Assembly (NCBI GenBank): GCA_948470475.1
Contig: OX419337.1
Location: 23,523,791 to 23,587,790 of the forward strand
Length of the DNA stretch: 64,000 bases
Direction: 5' to 3'
Source of the DNA: Galaxea fascicularis
Lineage: Eukaryota > Cnidaria > Anthozoa > Scleractinia > Euphylliidae
Positions within the stretch are counted from its first letter, which is position 1. Each line of letters begins with the position of its first letter. Below the pieces are notes generated by a model. That model was given only the letters and a program-made list of their open reading frames with translations. It did not search any database and was not told the DNA's origin. Both the position numbers and the translations under genes were made by a program. This document shows, in pieces, positions 1-13,800 of this stretch.

Positions 1-508
1 GGAAATAGGCTATCTTAAGTAAAAAGTAAGTCAACTAAAATTAAAATTAAACACGGGATCGGCTTAATCGTGCTTTCAACCGCTGCGCCCTGGTGAAAAG
101 GGCGTTGGTCACCTTATGAACAAACGATAGAAACCCGAAGGCTTTTTTTGCTGGTGAAACCAAACGGTATTTGAAAACAGAAATGTTGTTGTTTTGTTTA
201 TAAAAGAGAAAGAATGGCTCTTAACCTTGAAATAAAGGCATTGGGAAGGAGACTTGGCGGTGATGTAATGTCCGCAGTGCTTAAGTAAACCTCTGACTTT
301 ATAATCAGAAAAAAAAGTAAACACAATATATGCACTCATCACCAGTGCTTTCAATGGGACCCGGCACCCGCCGGACCTTCGGGTATTTTACTGCGTTCAG
401 TTCGAAAATTCAGTTGAAATTCTCCTGGGCTTCTCATATTACTCCGGCGGGTGCTGTTCCGAGGTAGCCATCTACTTCCAATCTCATTGAAAGCACTGCC
501 CCACCAAC
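1..508. other. Intron of the nesprin-like gene at the left edge
   Basis: It follows the donor of exon 509-817. I see no spectrin-like coding frame or clear repeat in it; the open frame at 109-354 on the minus strand has no repeat pattern or splice sites. Confidence 0.5.
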
Positions 509-1793
509 CTTAAGCCGCGAGGCAGCGGCCTCATTTTCAGGTAAGTCACGTGCCAAACGCTCCTCCGTTCTTTGTACCCATTCCAAACAGCTCTTGAGCC
601 CGCATTCAAATTCGTGCCAGTCCACCGAGGATTTCAGCATCTCTTCTTGCCTTCTTTCAAGGCGCTCCTTGACGAGAAGAAACCGCTGGTCAAGCGCAAT
701 AAGTTTTATTCTGGCTTTGTTGCTATCAGCGACAGGAAATAGTTCCAAGACCTCGTTTGCCCGGTCTTTGACGTCGTGAATAATGGATTCTTGTAATTCT
801 AGGTTATCTGAAAGCATCTGAATCGTAAAAAAAATCATATTGTACTATTTTATTTTCCAAGCGCTGAATTCATGTGAAAACGGAAAACTAAAAAACTAAA
901 CTAAAAAGGTATTTCGCGACCAAAACCCCGAATTGCATCTGAGTTGTTTGCCTGATTCTACAGACACAGAAAACACAAGGACCTAATTAAAAAGTCTCTC
1001 ATTGCAACAACCGGAGACCGTTAGCAAACTCGGACTGCTTTCTACTCAAAGGAAGTAGTGTCTTCGCAGTGATACATGGTAAACTTAGAGTTAGTCTTAG
1101 TTTCAGAGTACTTTAAACAAACCTGGTGCGTCTCTTTGCGATCTTCTAGTTCAGCATCATCAAAAGACGGGAAATCCAGAGATTTCTCTATCATGGCGAG
1201 GTTGCGGAAACACGCGTCCATCTCACTCTGGAATTCCTGCCACTTCCACAGCTTCTCTTCATATTCTTCCTCTTTTTCAGCCACGTGACCTGATGCAAAT
1301 ATCGCAAAATTAAAACAATCACCTGAGAGAGACACAGGTATAGACAGAAACAGATGATGGAGTAGGTTTCCAATGATATGCATTACTTTTTAATTTCCAG
1401 GGACAACGCTTCCTAGAATTCAGAGATTTCTGTTGCGCATGTGTGATAGGATCGTGACGCAAAAGATACCATAAAAGCAATCACCAGTTACCAGGTAAAT
1501 TGACACGTAAGTTCAACCTGTGCTTAACGTCAAATCACTACACAGTAAACCGCAAGGTTGTACCTTCAAGATTTTCGCACTTCGCTTTGAGGCTTACGAG
1601 TTGTTCCCCAAGCTCCTCATGGTCTTTCGTAGGAGCGAGGGTCATTAATTCTTGGCACCTGCTGCTAAGATCCTCCACGGATCCGTGAAGATCTGATACC
1701 TCTCTGCTAAAGGACTTAACGAGAGAATATACAAAACATAGTGTTACGCAGTGGCTTGATTAATTGGTGGAAAGACAGATCGACCTGACTGAC

Positions 1794-1850
<57 letters not shown>

Positions 1851-4800
1851 TCATACCTGATAGTTCTCTCTTTGCTCCAGTACTTTTGTGTTATCATAAG
1901 TGACAGCAGTGAGATCCTCAGTGGAAGCAGCAAGCTCATCAAGTTTCTTCCAAACAGTCTGCACCTCACTATTTAGCGCAGCCATGGCTTCACGCTTTCT
2001 TTCCTCCTCGTGTTGGCTGTCGTACAGTTTTTGTTGCAGCTCTTCCCATTTGACGCTTAATTCTTCATGTTGTTTCAGCATCGGTGCTTGTGCAGCATGC
2101 GACTCCATCATGGTGAGTAGCTTGCCTTTCTCTCGCGCGATTTGGAGAAGAGAAGCAACGACGTTTAACTTTCCTTGCAATTCCTGGTAAAATGAGATAA
2201 CAGGTGAAGTGTTCAAAGGCTCAACAAGACTTCCACCCTAGCGCTTTTCTATCTCATTTAGTAGTTTTAGAGTGATGACAACAAGCAAATAGTCAAAGCA
2301 CATGCAAGGATGAAACACAAAAATCATCACCATGCACAAACGCATCTTGCCCGCTTACACTAAAAATTTCCACACTTGCCTCAAACTGGGCTCCGTTCTG
2401 CAACTCAATATCTTCCGACGCTTTATCGTGTAATTCGTCTTCAATTTCTTTCAGCGTGTCACCTGCACTGGCTACTGCCTCGTGGTACTGTTTGTGAAAT
2501 GAAATAGTGTCTTGTAATTCTATCTCCTGTTGTCTGACATCGTTTCTGAGTAAATCCAACTGAGCTCTTGCTAACTCTTGTTCGTTAGATTCTCTCCAAG
2601 TGGAAGGCACATTAGCGGCGATGTCAGCCATACTTGCGATAAGGGATTCAAATATCTCCAACTTCCCTCGAAGATTCTAAGAGTCAATATCCATACCATA
2701 CAATAAGAGAACTGCCGACTGGCAGCTGAAATTCTGAAGAAAGTGAAAAGCCTCGCTACTTCGACATTTTGTGTGTGTAGATTAAATGTGACCATTTAAA
2801 CTAAGTGCTACTCAGCATTTCCCTTTACTGGTGCTAGTTAATTTACGTAAAATCAATTTGCAACACGGACATACAGGGACACAGTTGGTGAAGATCTTAA
2901 ACTCGCATTTTAATTTCGGTTCAGACTAAAACAAAAGCTGAAACGGCAGTTTTAAAACGGAGACTCAAAACTTCGTGGAGCCGTCTAAACCCAATTTAAT
3001 TCTCACTGCTTTGATCTCTTAAATCAGGGCTGGTCTTAAAGTCTCGTCCACAGAAAATAACAACAAATCAGTTTTTCGAAAATCGTTATCGCGAACTAAA
3101 TGTCCTCACCAAGAAAAAAAAAATGCTTGATTTAAAATCTTTTTGTCCAAATACCTTTGGTTAAGCCTCTCTCTCAAATCGAGGCCTCGTGAGTTTTAAA
3201 GTGAGCCATCGTTCCCAAGCAGACAAAGATATATTTTTACACTGGACATTTTTAGCCAGCCTCAGTTTGATAATGAAGCTGAATGCGACTGGATGATGAC
3301 CAAACGGCCCAACCGCAGTCGCACGAAATCCACGTACATCATTGTGAGGACATCTAATACATGCTAAGTTACACCTGCTCGCGATGGAAATTTACTAAAA
3401 ATAGCCTGGTATGTTTTTGCAGCATGGAGGTCGAACTTGTCTTTGATTCATCATCCTGTTACTTTTAAACCATCTTAGTCATTCATTAATATAATTAACT
3501 AGTCAGTTTAATGACCATGTCTTAGTGAACACAACAAAAAACGTATTTCTTACTCTTATCAAACGAGACGCGAAGTATGCTAGAAGGTTACTATATTCAT
3601 GAAAAATGAAAACTGTTTCGACAACGGATGCAAGTAATTACGAAGAAAAAAATTATAACTAACGCCACTCGACAAATATTTTCCGCGATAATCAAATGCA
3701 AGGCCAAATTTAAAAGGCAGTATTAAATTGAAATCAATAACTTCTTAGCTACTGACAAGTTCTGGCAATCAATGTTTGTGTTCGGCTGATTTCTTCGTGA
3801 ATTGCTATGACAAAACTATACAAGGCTTTCAATTATCTTTCAACCTGTTTTCGTTTAATAATACAAACATGAACACGAGCTTAACAAAGAAATGGGAGGC
3901 AGTAACTTTTCTTTTTCGCCTTCGAATGCAAATTATTTTGTATTTTTCTATGACTGAATGCGCATACTTAAAACTAACATCACAATAATATTTTAGCAAG
4001 GCACAATGTTTCGAGATATAATGGAAACACCATGGAAATATAAAAAAAGAGAAAGGAAAATGTGTAATTCGTATTTCAGCAGCACGGAGAACGTAAAAAT
4101 GTTATTTGGAACGAATAAATTTGAATATGCAAAATGGGTGAACATTGATATGATTTACGACAGAACTACAATAGACACATGCAAACTTAATGCCAAAGTT
4201 AATGTTGACTTTGATCGAAAAGATGAAGTAGAAAATAGAAAATAGTTGGAGAGAAGATATGTGAACCTACCCTTCTACGTTTTCTTGTTAACACAATGGG
4301 AAATTCTATTAAAACTGTGAAAAAGACTGAACACGTTGCCTGCAAATATCACGGTGCGTTAGCTGTGTATTTACTCACTCTTTGCGCTTATACGACTGAA
4401 CGCATTTTAAACAAGGAAACATAATGACCTCAAAATCAAACGCAATGAACCTACTTTACCTCTGTTTTACTCTCTACCGATTCTATATCATTTTCCTTTG
4501 CGGTCTTTATCTCGCTCAACACTTGATCAACTTCCTTGGCTGCCTCTTTCGCTTGTTCCATGACTTTCAGTTGTTTCATACAGCTTGATATTCCATCCTC
4601 TAATAACTCCCGTTGTTCAGTCAGCTTTCGCTTTGCCGTCTGCCATTCTTCGTTTAAGTTTACAAGCCTGTTTTCAAACTCCTTCCGCTCAAGCTCGTTC
4701 AGACTGCCGCTGACCTGTTCACCTCGTCTGCTCAGTAAGCTTCCCCTGGAGTCGATCTCTGTTAGCAACTCCTTGAAGAGAAACAAACAACGTTATAATT

Positions 4801-7800
4801 TAAGAATTTTTTTCAAAATCAGTACAAGATCCTCTTGTTTCTTATTCAATGATTTCTTATAATTATTAGTTTAAGTTATAGATTAACTTAAATTCAGAAA
4901 ATAAGCCAAGCTGTATTTAAACATAGTTTTAAGGAATTACCTGAGAAATTTATTACTGCGGAAAGTTCTCAAACCCCCTACTTCCCACACCAGTACCTAC
5001 GAGTGTTGAAATTCTCATTTGTTCTTAATGATCATTACATTTAGGACTCAATAGCTTTTTATTAAATGATGAGTTGTAGTATTAGTTTCTTAGTTTTAGT
5101 AATGCTATTGTTATTAGTATTAGAATTAATATTAGCATAAGTTGTACATGTTGCATTAGTAGAAATAGCGCTCTTAGATTAATTATGGATAGTTATTTAT
5201 ATATTTAAGTTACACACGGCTCGATGGAAGAGCATATTTTTGTATGAGATTGATACCGTGTATAAATAAAGCTTATGATGATGACGATGATGATATCGAG
5301 ACAATGCCCCGAACGTAGTTAATAAGAAGATATAAAATCAAAACCGACTGAGGCGGTACCACGTTCAAGGACCACGAAGAACTAGTGTTGACTCCTCTTC
5401 AAATCGAGTTAACTTGAGTATCACCCCGTCCTGAGGGGGAGCGGGCACCCCTCCTTTCTCCCCACCCCCCGACCCACTCCGCACCCCAGAAAAGACTGAT
5501 AATCGAGTTGACAGGAAAGTGCCAATGAAACATCACATTCTTATAAAGAACTATTACACAAATCAATGGAGAATTTATGCTCTAAGACTAGGGACAAAAC
5601 AGTGAACATGCTTTATGTAAATAATTTTACCGATCAACCTGCTGCGACCTGTACACATGTCAAGAACACGAGGTCAACCAGCATCTCTGCTGCCAAATAT
5701 AAACAAACTAATGAAGGGCCGGCACTCCAATATTGAAAACTGTTTCTAGAACAAATTATGTTAAAATTGATATAACTGAATTATCATCGATAAAAAATAA
5801 ACAAAATCAGTTTCAAAAAGCGACCAGAAACCTTAGTTACAAGCAACCAAAAATTAATTCAAAGAAATGAACTTGCGAAGTGAATGATACCCTAAAAAGA
5901 CATTGTCCAAGAAAGGATTCTTTGGCAAAATGATGTTCGTATTTATCTCGATGACCAAACAATGGAGAGAAGTTGCTGTTGCTGGGGAAAAACGATAGAG
6001 CTTGAGTTAATTGGGTAAATGAAGTCGGTGTTCCCAATGTCATCTTATAATTTTGTTTAATTCATGTCATTCATATCAAGTCCAAATGGAAAAGAGATTG
6101 CATAGAACGAAAAGAACAACAGGTAATTATTTCTGTTACTTAAAATTTAACCCACAAACTCAAAAGTGCAAACCAAAAAGAGAGGAGTTCAATTAACTGG
6201 CCTTCATGAGCTGTTCGTTACTTTTCTCGGTTTCAACGGCTTGAAAAGCAAACTGGAGAGTTAATGTCACAGTAACGCATTGATGAAGCAATTAAAATGA
6301 CACAAGTCAAGTCAAATATCCTACATTTTGCCAACAGCCACTGAGCAAGTTGACCAAGACTAAACATTGCCTTCGAATCAAAAGTCGCTTAGTTCAAATT
6401 ATAACGACTGGCTGCCGTAATAAATGACTGTTTGTACAAATACAAGGTGAATATCCCCAGCAAGCATTACTATTCAAATTTATTTCTACGCGGCTTTAAC
6501 AGAGAAAGATAGAATATAATTTGGACGATGTTTCGTGACAGCATGTCACGCCAAAGTGACTGCTGTCGTCCGTAATGTAGCAAACTTCTAGAGCAACTTT
6601 AGACATGAATGGATACTCACCGCGTTCTCTTCCAAGTAAATAAAATAGAAAATCTCGGGAACCATGTTCATCATAAAAATAAGTTTAAAATACTCGAAAA
6701 CGTTTCCACTACTGTTCCATAGTTTTGATCCTCTTAAGCTTGCTCAAAGCAATAAAAAGATTCCATTGCTTGTACTATTGTTTGAAAACAATGAGAAAAG
6801 CTCATCCGAAATTCAAACAACGAGGGCTGTTAGTCACGAATGCGGGAAATACAATATTTGTCCCTTAGCGTAATAAGTACTTTTAAAAACTCACGTCATC
6901 AGTCATCGATAGAAACGCGCCGATGTTATCGAAGTGGAAAATTATTATAGAAAGAAAGTCACAGTTTTAGGTCTTTACGTTCTGGAGTCGAAAATAAATC
7001 TCGTTCGCTTTGGGTTTGCATTCCGTCTCTCTGTGATTGGTTGGCTAAACTCGCCTTACTTTCTCAACCAATGAGAAGCAAAACGAAGGCTGATCTTGAG
7101 GCGGTGGCACAGAATTTCCCGCGCTTGACAGGTTTCATGAAATTGCTTAATGTCGGTGAACAGTGGCAGTTACTAACACTCCACACTATCCACCATTTTT
7201 CACTAAGGTAATCCTAAAATAATTTACCTTTACGTTTACCAACTTCTCTTGAGCCTCCTGAAGAGAAGCAGGCGAGAACTGGTCAGCAGCGCACTGCTGG
7301 AAAATCTTCTCAGCTTCGACAACCTCGGTTTCAAATGCTTCACGGTGTTCTTTAAACTGCTGCAGTTTATAATGGGCAATAGCCAACCGTTCTTTCAGTT
7401 CAGTCATCTCGGCTTTCACCTCCTCAACCTCGGACGCTTTTCCACTACCCTGGAACATTTCACTGTAAGTACGGTACTCTTCTAGTTTCGTGGTAAGCGC
7501 CGAAAGCGCCTGGAATCGATCAGACATCCGGGAGTCTTCAAGCGTGGCCTCATTTTCGCGCAAACATGTTGCGGCCTCCTGGATTAAATTCCTCGCTTGT
7601 TTTAGCCAGCCTTCCAAAGTCTGTTGCTCGGCAACAAGCTTGCGCAAAGCTTCGATTCGACCTTGAATCAACTCTTTTAGAGTAATTCTCTCTTCTTTAA
7701 GCCGACGGTAATCTTCCTCTATCTCGTGTTTTTTATCATTTGGTGTAAAACGCAACGTTTCCTCCTCCTTTCCTGCACATGCCTCAAAATCCCCATCCCG

Positions 7801-10800
7801 TTTGGAGAACTGCTGATGAACAGCGCGGCATTTTGCCAGTTCCTCCTCAGTGCGTGTAATGTTAGCTGTCTGTGCGATGGAGTGTAAATCAACAGCGCGG
7901 ATCTCACTTCCAAGAGCTTCATACAAATTCAAAATTTCAGCGCATTTAATGACAAAATCGCGAAGTTTCTCTAGCCGTAATATTTCTTTGGTAAGGTCGT
8001 GTTTTACTGCATGGATATCTTCGCTCAGGGTGCGGCAATCACTTTCAATTGCAGTCTTCCCAGACTCGCTCTTACCGGGGGACGCCTTACCAATTTTTGT
8101 GCCGACAGAAGCAAGAATGAGTTCACAAGACTCAATCTTAGAGGACGCAACTCTCTGAGACGCAATCCTTTCCTCAAGCCAGTTGTCACTTTCAAGTTCG
8201 ATAGTCTCAGAGCTCTGACTGCCTTTCACTTCTAGTAACAAAGCTCTAACATGATCGACGTCCGAGGTAAGAGCAGCATGTTGCTGCAAGCGGACTTTAA
8301 TCTCGGCGTCGTTGTTCGCTAACTTAGCTTTAGCGTCCTCCAGATTTCCTGTCACATCTCTTAGATCGTCAAGAATCGATTCTTTGTTCTGTCCAAGGCC
8401 ATCAAGATTCCTGATTTTAACCAACAACTCGTTCAACCACTCGTATTTTGTCCTCATAATTGACGAAAATTCCGTGTTATCCAGTAGAGCTTTTTCTAAA
8501 CCACTCCTTTGAACAACGGATGGTAAGTCTTTATCAACGAACGGAGTACACACATCTTGCACCCAGCGCTGAAATTTTGAAATCTCCTTCTCGACGTGTT
8601 GCATTTCCATTTTATCTCTTTCAAGTTCGTTCAATTTTCCCAAAGCGTCATCTTTCAAGTCTTCCCATCTTTTCACCACAGTACTGAGCTTTTTCCTGGG
8701 ATCAAGATCTTTTTGCTCATAAGCGACGTTTGGAAGTTCATCGCATCGATCAGTGAGCAGGTCAAGTTTGTTACGGTACGACTTGATTCTCGCACACAGC
8801 TCTTGCATTTCCTGTATTCGCGCCTCCACAGGTCCTTCATCGCTTCCTGCATCACGTATTTCACTTTCAAGTTCTCGCACTCCACCCAGACACATTTCAT
8901 ACTCATCTTCAAAATCTTTCTTCACTTCCACAAGTCTTTCGAACTCACGCAGCTTTTCACCAACTGAGGCCTTGAGTTTTCCCCAGTCTCCTTGCAGCTT
9001 CCCAGCTTTTCCTTCTGCAGAAGCACCGACACTTTGATAACTATCACGTGATAACTTAGCTTCTATCTCACGAAGCGATGTCATCTGAGAATCACGGGAT
9101 CCCATGTCATCGTAAAGCCTTTTGAGCTTGGCCATTTGATCTTCCAGGGTCTCCACAGTGCATGTCACGTCAACTGGAGCCGCTGCCTGGTAAATAGTCA
9201 GCAGGCTCTCACAGCGCGCAGATTCTTTATCAAGCTCGATAATGTCATTAATAATTTCTTCTGCTCGTTTAACTCTCTCACTTGACTCCTCTTCAGCTTG
9301 GTGTAACGCTGTTTTAAGCGCGCGGAGTGATCCTTGCAAGTCTGCCTTTTCGCTCTCGCCGAGTTTTACAAGAATCGCTTTTGCTCTATCTATGATACTG
9401 TCAACGTTTTCCTTCTCAGCCTGCAGCTCTGAAGACAATTGCTTAGCCTGACCTAGGTCATCATTTGCAGTCCGTATATCGCTTGCATCCTGTTTGCAAC
9501 TTTGAAGTGACTCATTAATCGTTTTAACTCGACTTAAACTGACCTCCACATCCTCGCGAATTCTCGCGACTTCACTGATCCAAGCTGCTAATTGTTTCTG
9601 CATGATCACAGTTTCCATATTAATCTTCTGCCAATCGTCTTTAACCTTTTTCAGATCCTCCCGCAAAAGCTCTCTTAGCTCCTCGCAAGTGTCACCCAAA
9701 TGATTTCCAGCTATTTCCATCGCATGAATCTGTTTTTCTAATTCCTCACATTTCCTTTGCTGGTCTCTCTGCCGTTCCAGTTGAGCACTGCATTTTTCTG
9801 GGACAGCTGAAAATCCGTCGTTTTCCGCGGGAAATTTCTTCAAATCTTCCAATGCGTTTTTACATTTTCCTGCACATGTGCTGTAAGTCTCCTTTGCCTG
9901 TACAAAAGCCACCAAACTTGCCTCCTTCAACTTAGCATCGTTGCATAGGGCTTCCCATTTCACTCTACAAGTATTAATTTTCTCCTGAAGGTCATCCTCG
10001 GCGTCACCTCTAATTAAACCCATCACTTTCCCATTTTCTTCCATAGCTGAGAGTTTAAACCCAAACGAATCCAGTTCAGTTCGCAGATCTTTTATCTTTG
10101 CGAGCTCTTCCTCCGCAGTGGTTTCAGCTAAAGAATACCCTACGTTTGAATGAATACTAACAGCGGATTGAGCAAGCCACTCTAATGCCTCCTCAACCTC
10201 TTTACCACATTGTACATATTCATTTATCTTCTTTTCAATTTTGTTCATGGCTGGCGAAATTTGTTTCATAACATTCTCAAAACCCTCTTCTCCCCTAGCC
10301 AGTCTTTCCTGTACTCCACTTTGCGCAGCATAGGCTTTCTTTGTTTCTTGAAAGCAGTGGAATTCCTCTTGCTTTTCACTGAGGTCTTCCTGCAGACCTC
10401 TCAACTCACCAAGTTTGGTTTTCAGTGCTCCTACACTGGGGGGCTTGTCACTAGACCCTCGCAATACACCATCAGCTTCCTGTAGCAATGTTTCATATCG
10501 CGTCATTTCCCGTTCAAATTCTTTTGCTTCACTCAGGCACCGCTCCAGCTCCGCACTCTTAGCAGCCGTTTCTTCACGTAAATCCATCACAGCATCGCAC
10601 AGCCTCTTTAGCTCTTTAGATAGTGGTTCTTCAAGAGCACTGGACACTTTTCCCACTCCCTTCCCAACTTTATCTTTAGCTTGCGTGATCTCATGAAGCA
10701 CTGTAGCAGTTTCTTGGTTTAGTTGTTGCAACTCCAGAAGCTTTCCTTCCAGCTTCTTCACGTTTCCTATCTCAACACCCTGTTCGTCGGCCACAATCAA

Positions 10801-13800
10801 TTCCTTTTCCTTTAAGAGCCATTCTTTACACGAGGACATCATCTCTGTAACTTCAGTAACGTCGTTGGCGCACTGCTCCACGTCTTCTAGCTTCTCCTTC
10901 AGAAGTTTGTGTGTCGCTCCGACTCGAGCTTCTAACGAACTAAGACGATTTTCGTTTCCGTCTGAAGGTTTCGTAGGAGAACCTTCGACTCGACCCCGTA
11001 GCGATTCGACAAACTGCTCATAAGAAGCGCATTCGGTGCTTAAGGTTTTAAGTTTCTCGACTAGTCCGACTACTTTTCCTACTCTTTCAGAGTCAAAAGA
11101 GATTTCCAATTCCTTTTCCACGGTATCCATCCAGCTGGAAACCTCTTCAAAGCTCTCATTCAGCTCTGTTTCCTCGGCAATTCTGCGCTCTGTCTCGGCA
11201 ATCTTCCTGGAAAAACAAGCCAGCAAAGATTTCCATTGATCAACAACGTCAGTGTAATTCTTTTCCACATTTGCAACCGAAAGAGCTTGATCTTTCTTCT
11301 CTCCAAGTTGAAAAATGGCAGATCTCTGGGCTAACGCTTCCTGGAATTTACCCTTAAGCTCTTGAACGTAACTTTCCATACTCTCCACGTCGGGAAAAGG
11401 CGGCGGATCCGAGGACATGACGTTCTCGATTTCTTGCACGATTTCTCTACAGTGTTGTAGTTCAGCCTTAAACTCTTTCACTTTATCACTTTCACCCTGA
11501 GTGGATTTCAACTTGTCAAAGACTTTGCTTTTTAACTCAGAGTAAGACATCTGTAAAGATACCAACTGAGACTCAATATGTTTCTCGCCCGCAACGTCCA
11601 GGTTTGTTATTCTCAACGCCTTTTCTCTTAGCTCTTTTATTTCCTTCTCTTTAACGGAAATGTTTTGCTGTTTCGCGGTGAGCTCTTCAAGCGATTTTTC
11701 CAACGAGGAAACATCACCATTCGTAGAAAGCAATTCAAAGGAACTGTCTTCGTTTTCGATCCACGTTTTCAGTTTCTGGCAGGAGTCTTGGTAGTCACGG
11801 TTCACAAGAATACTTTCTTCCAGTTTCTCGACTTCGACTCTTGATTGCTTCGATACCTCTTCAATAGAAGTTTTTAACTCCACCAATTGTAGCTCAAAAA
11901 TCTGCTTTTTTGTTTCGTCAGCATCTTGCAGAGCCGTTTCGCATTCCATTAGCAGTGCGTTCACCACATTAGACTGGTATTGACAGTCGCTAACGATATT
12001 CTTCAACCTCTCCGCTTGCTCTTCTAACGCTGGCATATCCCCGGTGGTATGCTCTACCTGTGCAATTTCGCATTTTGCCTTCTCAATCCATTCCTTGGCG
12101 GCTCCTAAATCTGATTCAAAATCTCTTCTAGTCGCATCACCTTTCTCAAGCTTCTCAACTTCATCTTCGGGTAAATTTTCCAGCTTGTTTAAATTCTCTT
12201 TAAGACTTCCCCACTCTGCTTTTAACTCCTCAAGCTGAGCATTAATACTTTCCATGTCCGCAGAATTTTCATTCTTTAACTCGGCAATTAGTACTTTCCC
12301 TTTCACCATCACATCTTCGAACCGAGCTTGCTGGTCCACTAATGCACTTCTAACACAAGCACATGCATTAACGGACTCTTGTAGTTCTTGCGTAGTGGAA
12401 GCAGCGGTCATACCCATGACTTTTTCCCTTGCTTCAACGATCCAGCTTTTCATATCTATAAGTACGCCCGCGAACAAGACCTTCTTGCTTTCAAGCTCGT
12501 CCTCCACAGGCTCTCCAAGACATCTTCTCAGCTCATTCTCTTTTTCCTTAGCTTGTTGTTGCAGCTTACTCCAATCATCTTTAACACGGGCCAGTTGTTC
12601 AATGACAGCGGTCTTTTCCTCAGGCGCAAGCTTATCACAAAGAGTAGTTCCTTTGTCCATCACTGCAGACACCATGTGCTCTCTGTGTGTGATCTCCTTG
12701 CAAAGCTCCAGGTGCGTCTGTAACTCAACGCGGACTCCCGCTGCATCAAGAGGATCAGCTCCGTCGGCTGCCATGGTAACGCTTGCCTCTTGCATCCACA
12801 TCACACATTTCTCCAACAGCTCGTAATAATCTGACTGCTCTCCAATGCAGCGCTCCAGTTCGTCGTTTTGTAGCTCAGAAAGTGTCCGTACATTGCTCCA
12901 CCGCACAGACAGTTCCTCCAGTTGATTTTGCACAGCAGTTCGCTCCTCTTCGTTCATTCGCGCCGACATTTCTTTTCCCTTATTCATGATATCGCTCACC
13001 ACCAAACTCTGTTGTTGGATTTCGTTATAAAGTTTCTCTTGTTTTCTAATCACGTTCATCTGCTCCTCTTCTGGAACAGTAAACATGTCGATCTTTAACG
13101 TGGTCTCCGCTTCACTCAACCAAGCATTAAAAGCTTCCATTTCGTGCGCAAAAGTTTCGTTAAACGATTCCAACGCATCTGCTTCTTCGACCACGACAAC
13201 CTCGCGTGTCGCGTGGACACGCGCGGATTCCTCACGAACATCGCGCATTTCCTTCCACGTGAAGCGAAGTTTTTCGAGTCGTTCTTCTAGGATGGCGCGC
13301 TCGTTTTCAGGAAGAAGCGAAGAAATTCGATGACCAACCTGAAGTACTTCATCCACCGTTAATTCCACTTGCAAGAAGTCTTTAGATGTATCAATCAGTT
13401 CTACAGTTTCACCGGAAAATTTCTCAAGTGCTTCCATGCATTCGTTGTATTTCATCTCAAAGGTTTCCACCTCGGAGATGCATTTGGTGAGGTACTCCTG
13501 TTTCTCTGCAGCCAGCCTATGTACCCTCTTCCATTTGTCGCCAACCGCTCGCAGTTTTTCCATTGTTTCCCGTTTCTTCTGAGGATTCTCCTGGATGATT
13601 TTCTTACCCTTGTCGCTAAGATTGTTGACAAATTCTTTCTGTGTCTGCAATTCTGCAAGCAAAGGCTGAGGAAAAGAGAAGGTTATCAGTAACTAAACGA
13701 TTGTACATAGCAAAGCCAAGCAGCTGAATAAAGGCGTCGTCGATACGATTCTCACGGATAAAGGACGTACTGAAAGAGAACATATCCTTACAAATGTACT

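Noticed and set aside
3776..4245. Two plus-strand open frames of 70-79 codons
   Set aside because: AT-rich composition, no domain, no splice context; they lie in an intron of the minus-strand gene.
12254..12826. 190-codon plus-strand frame opposite the giant exon
   Set aside because: Antisense shadow of helical, Glu/Lys/Leu-rich coding sequence; no domain seen.
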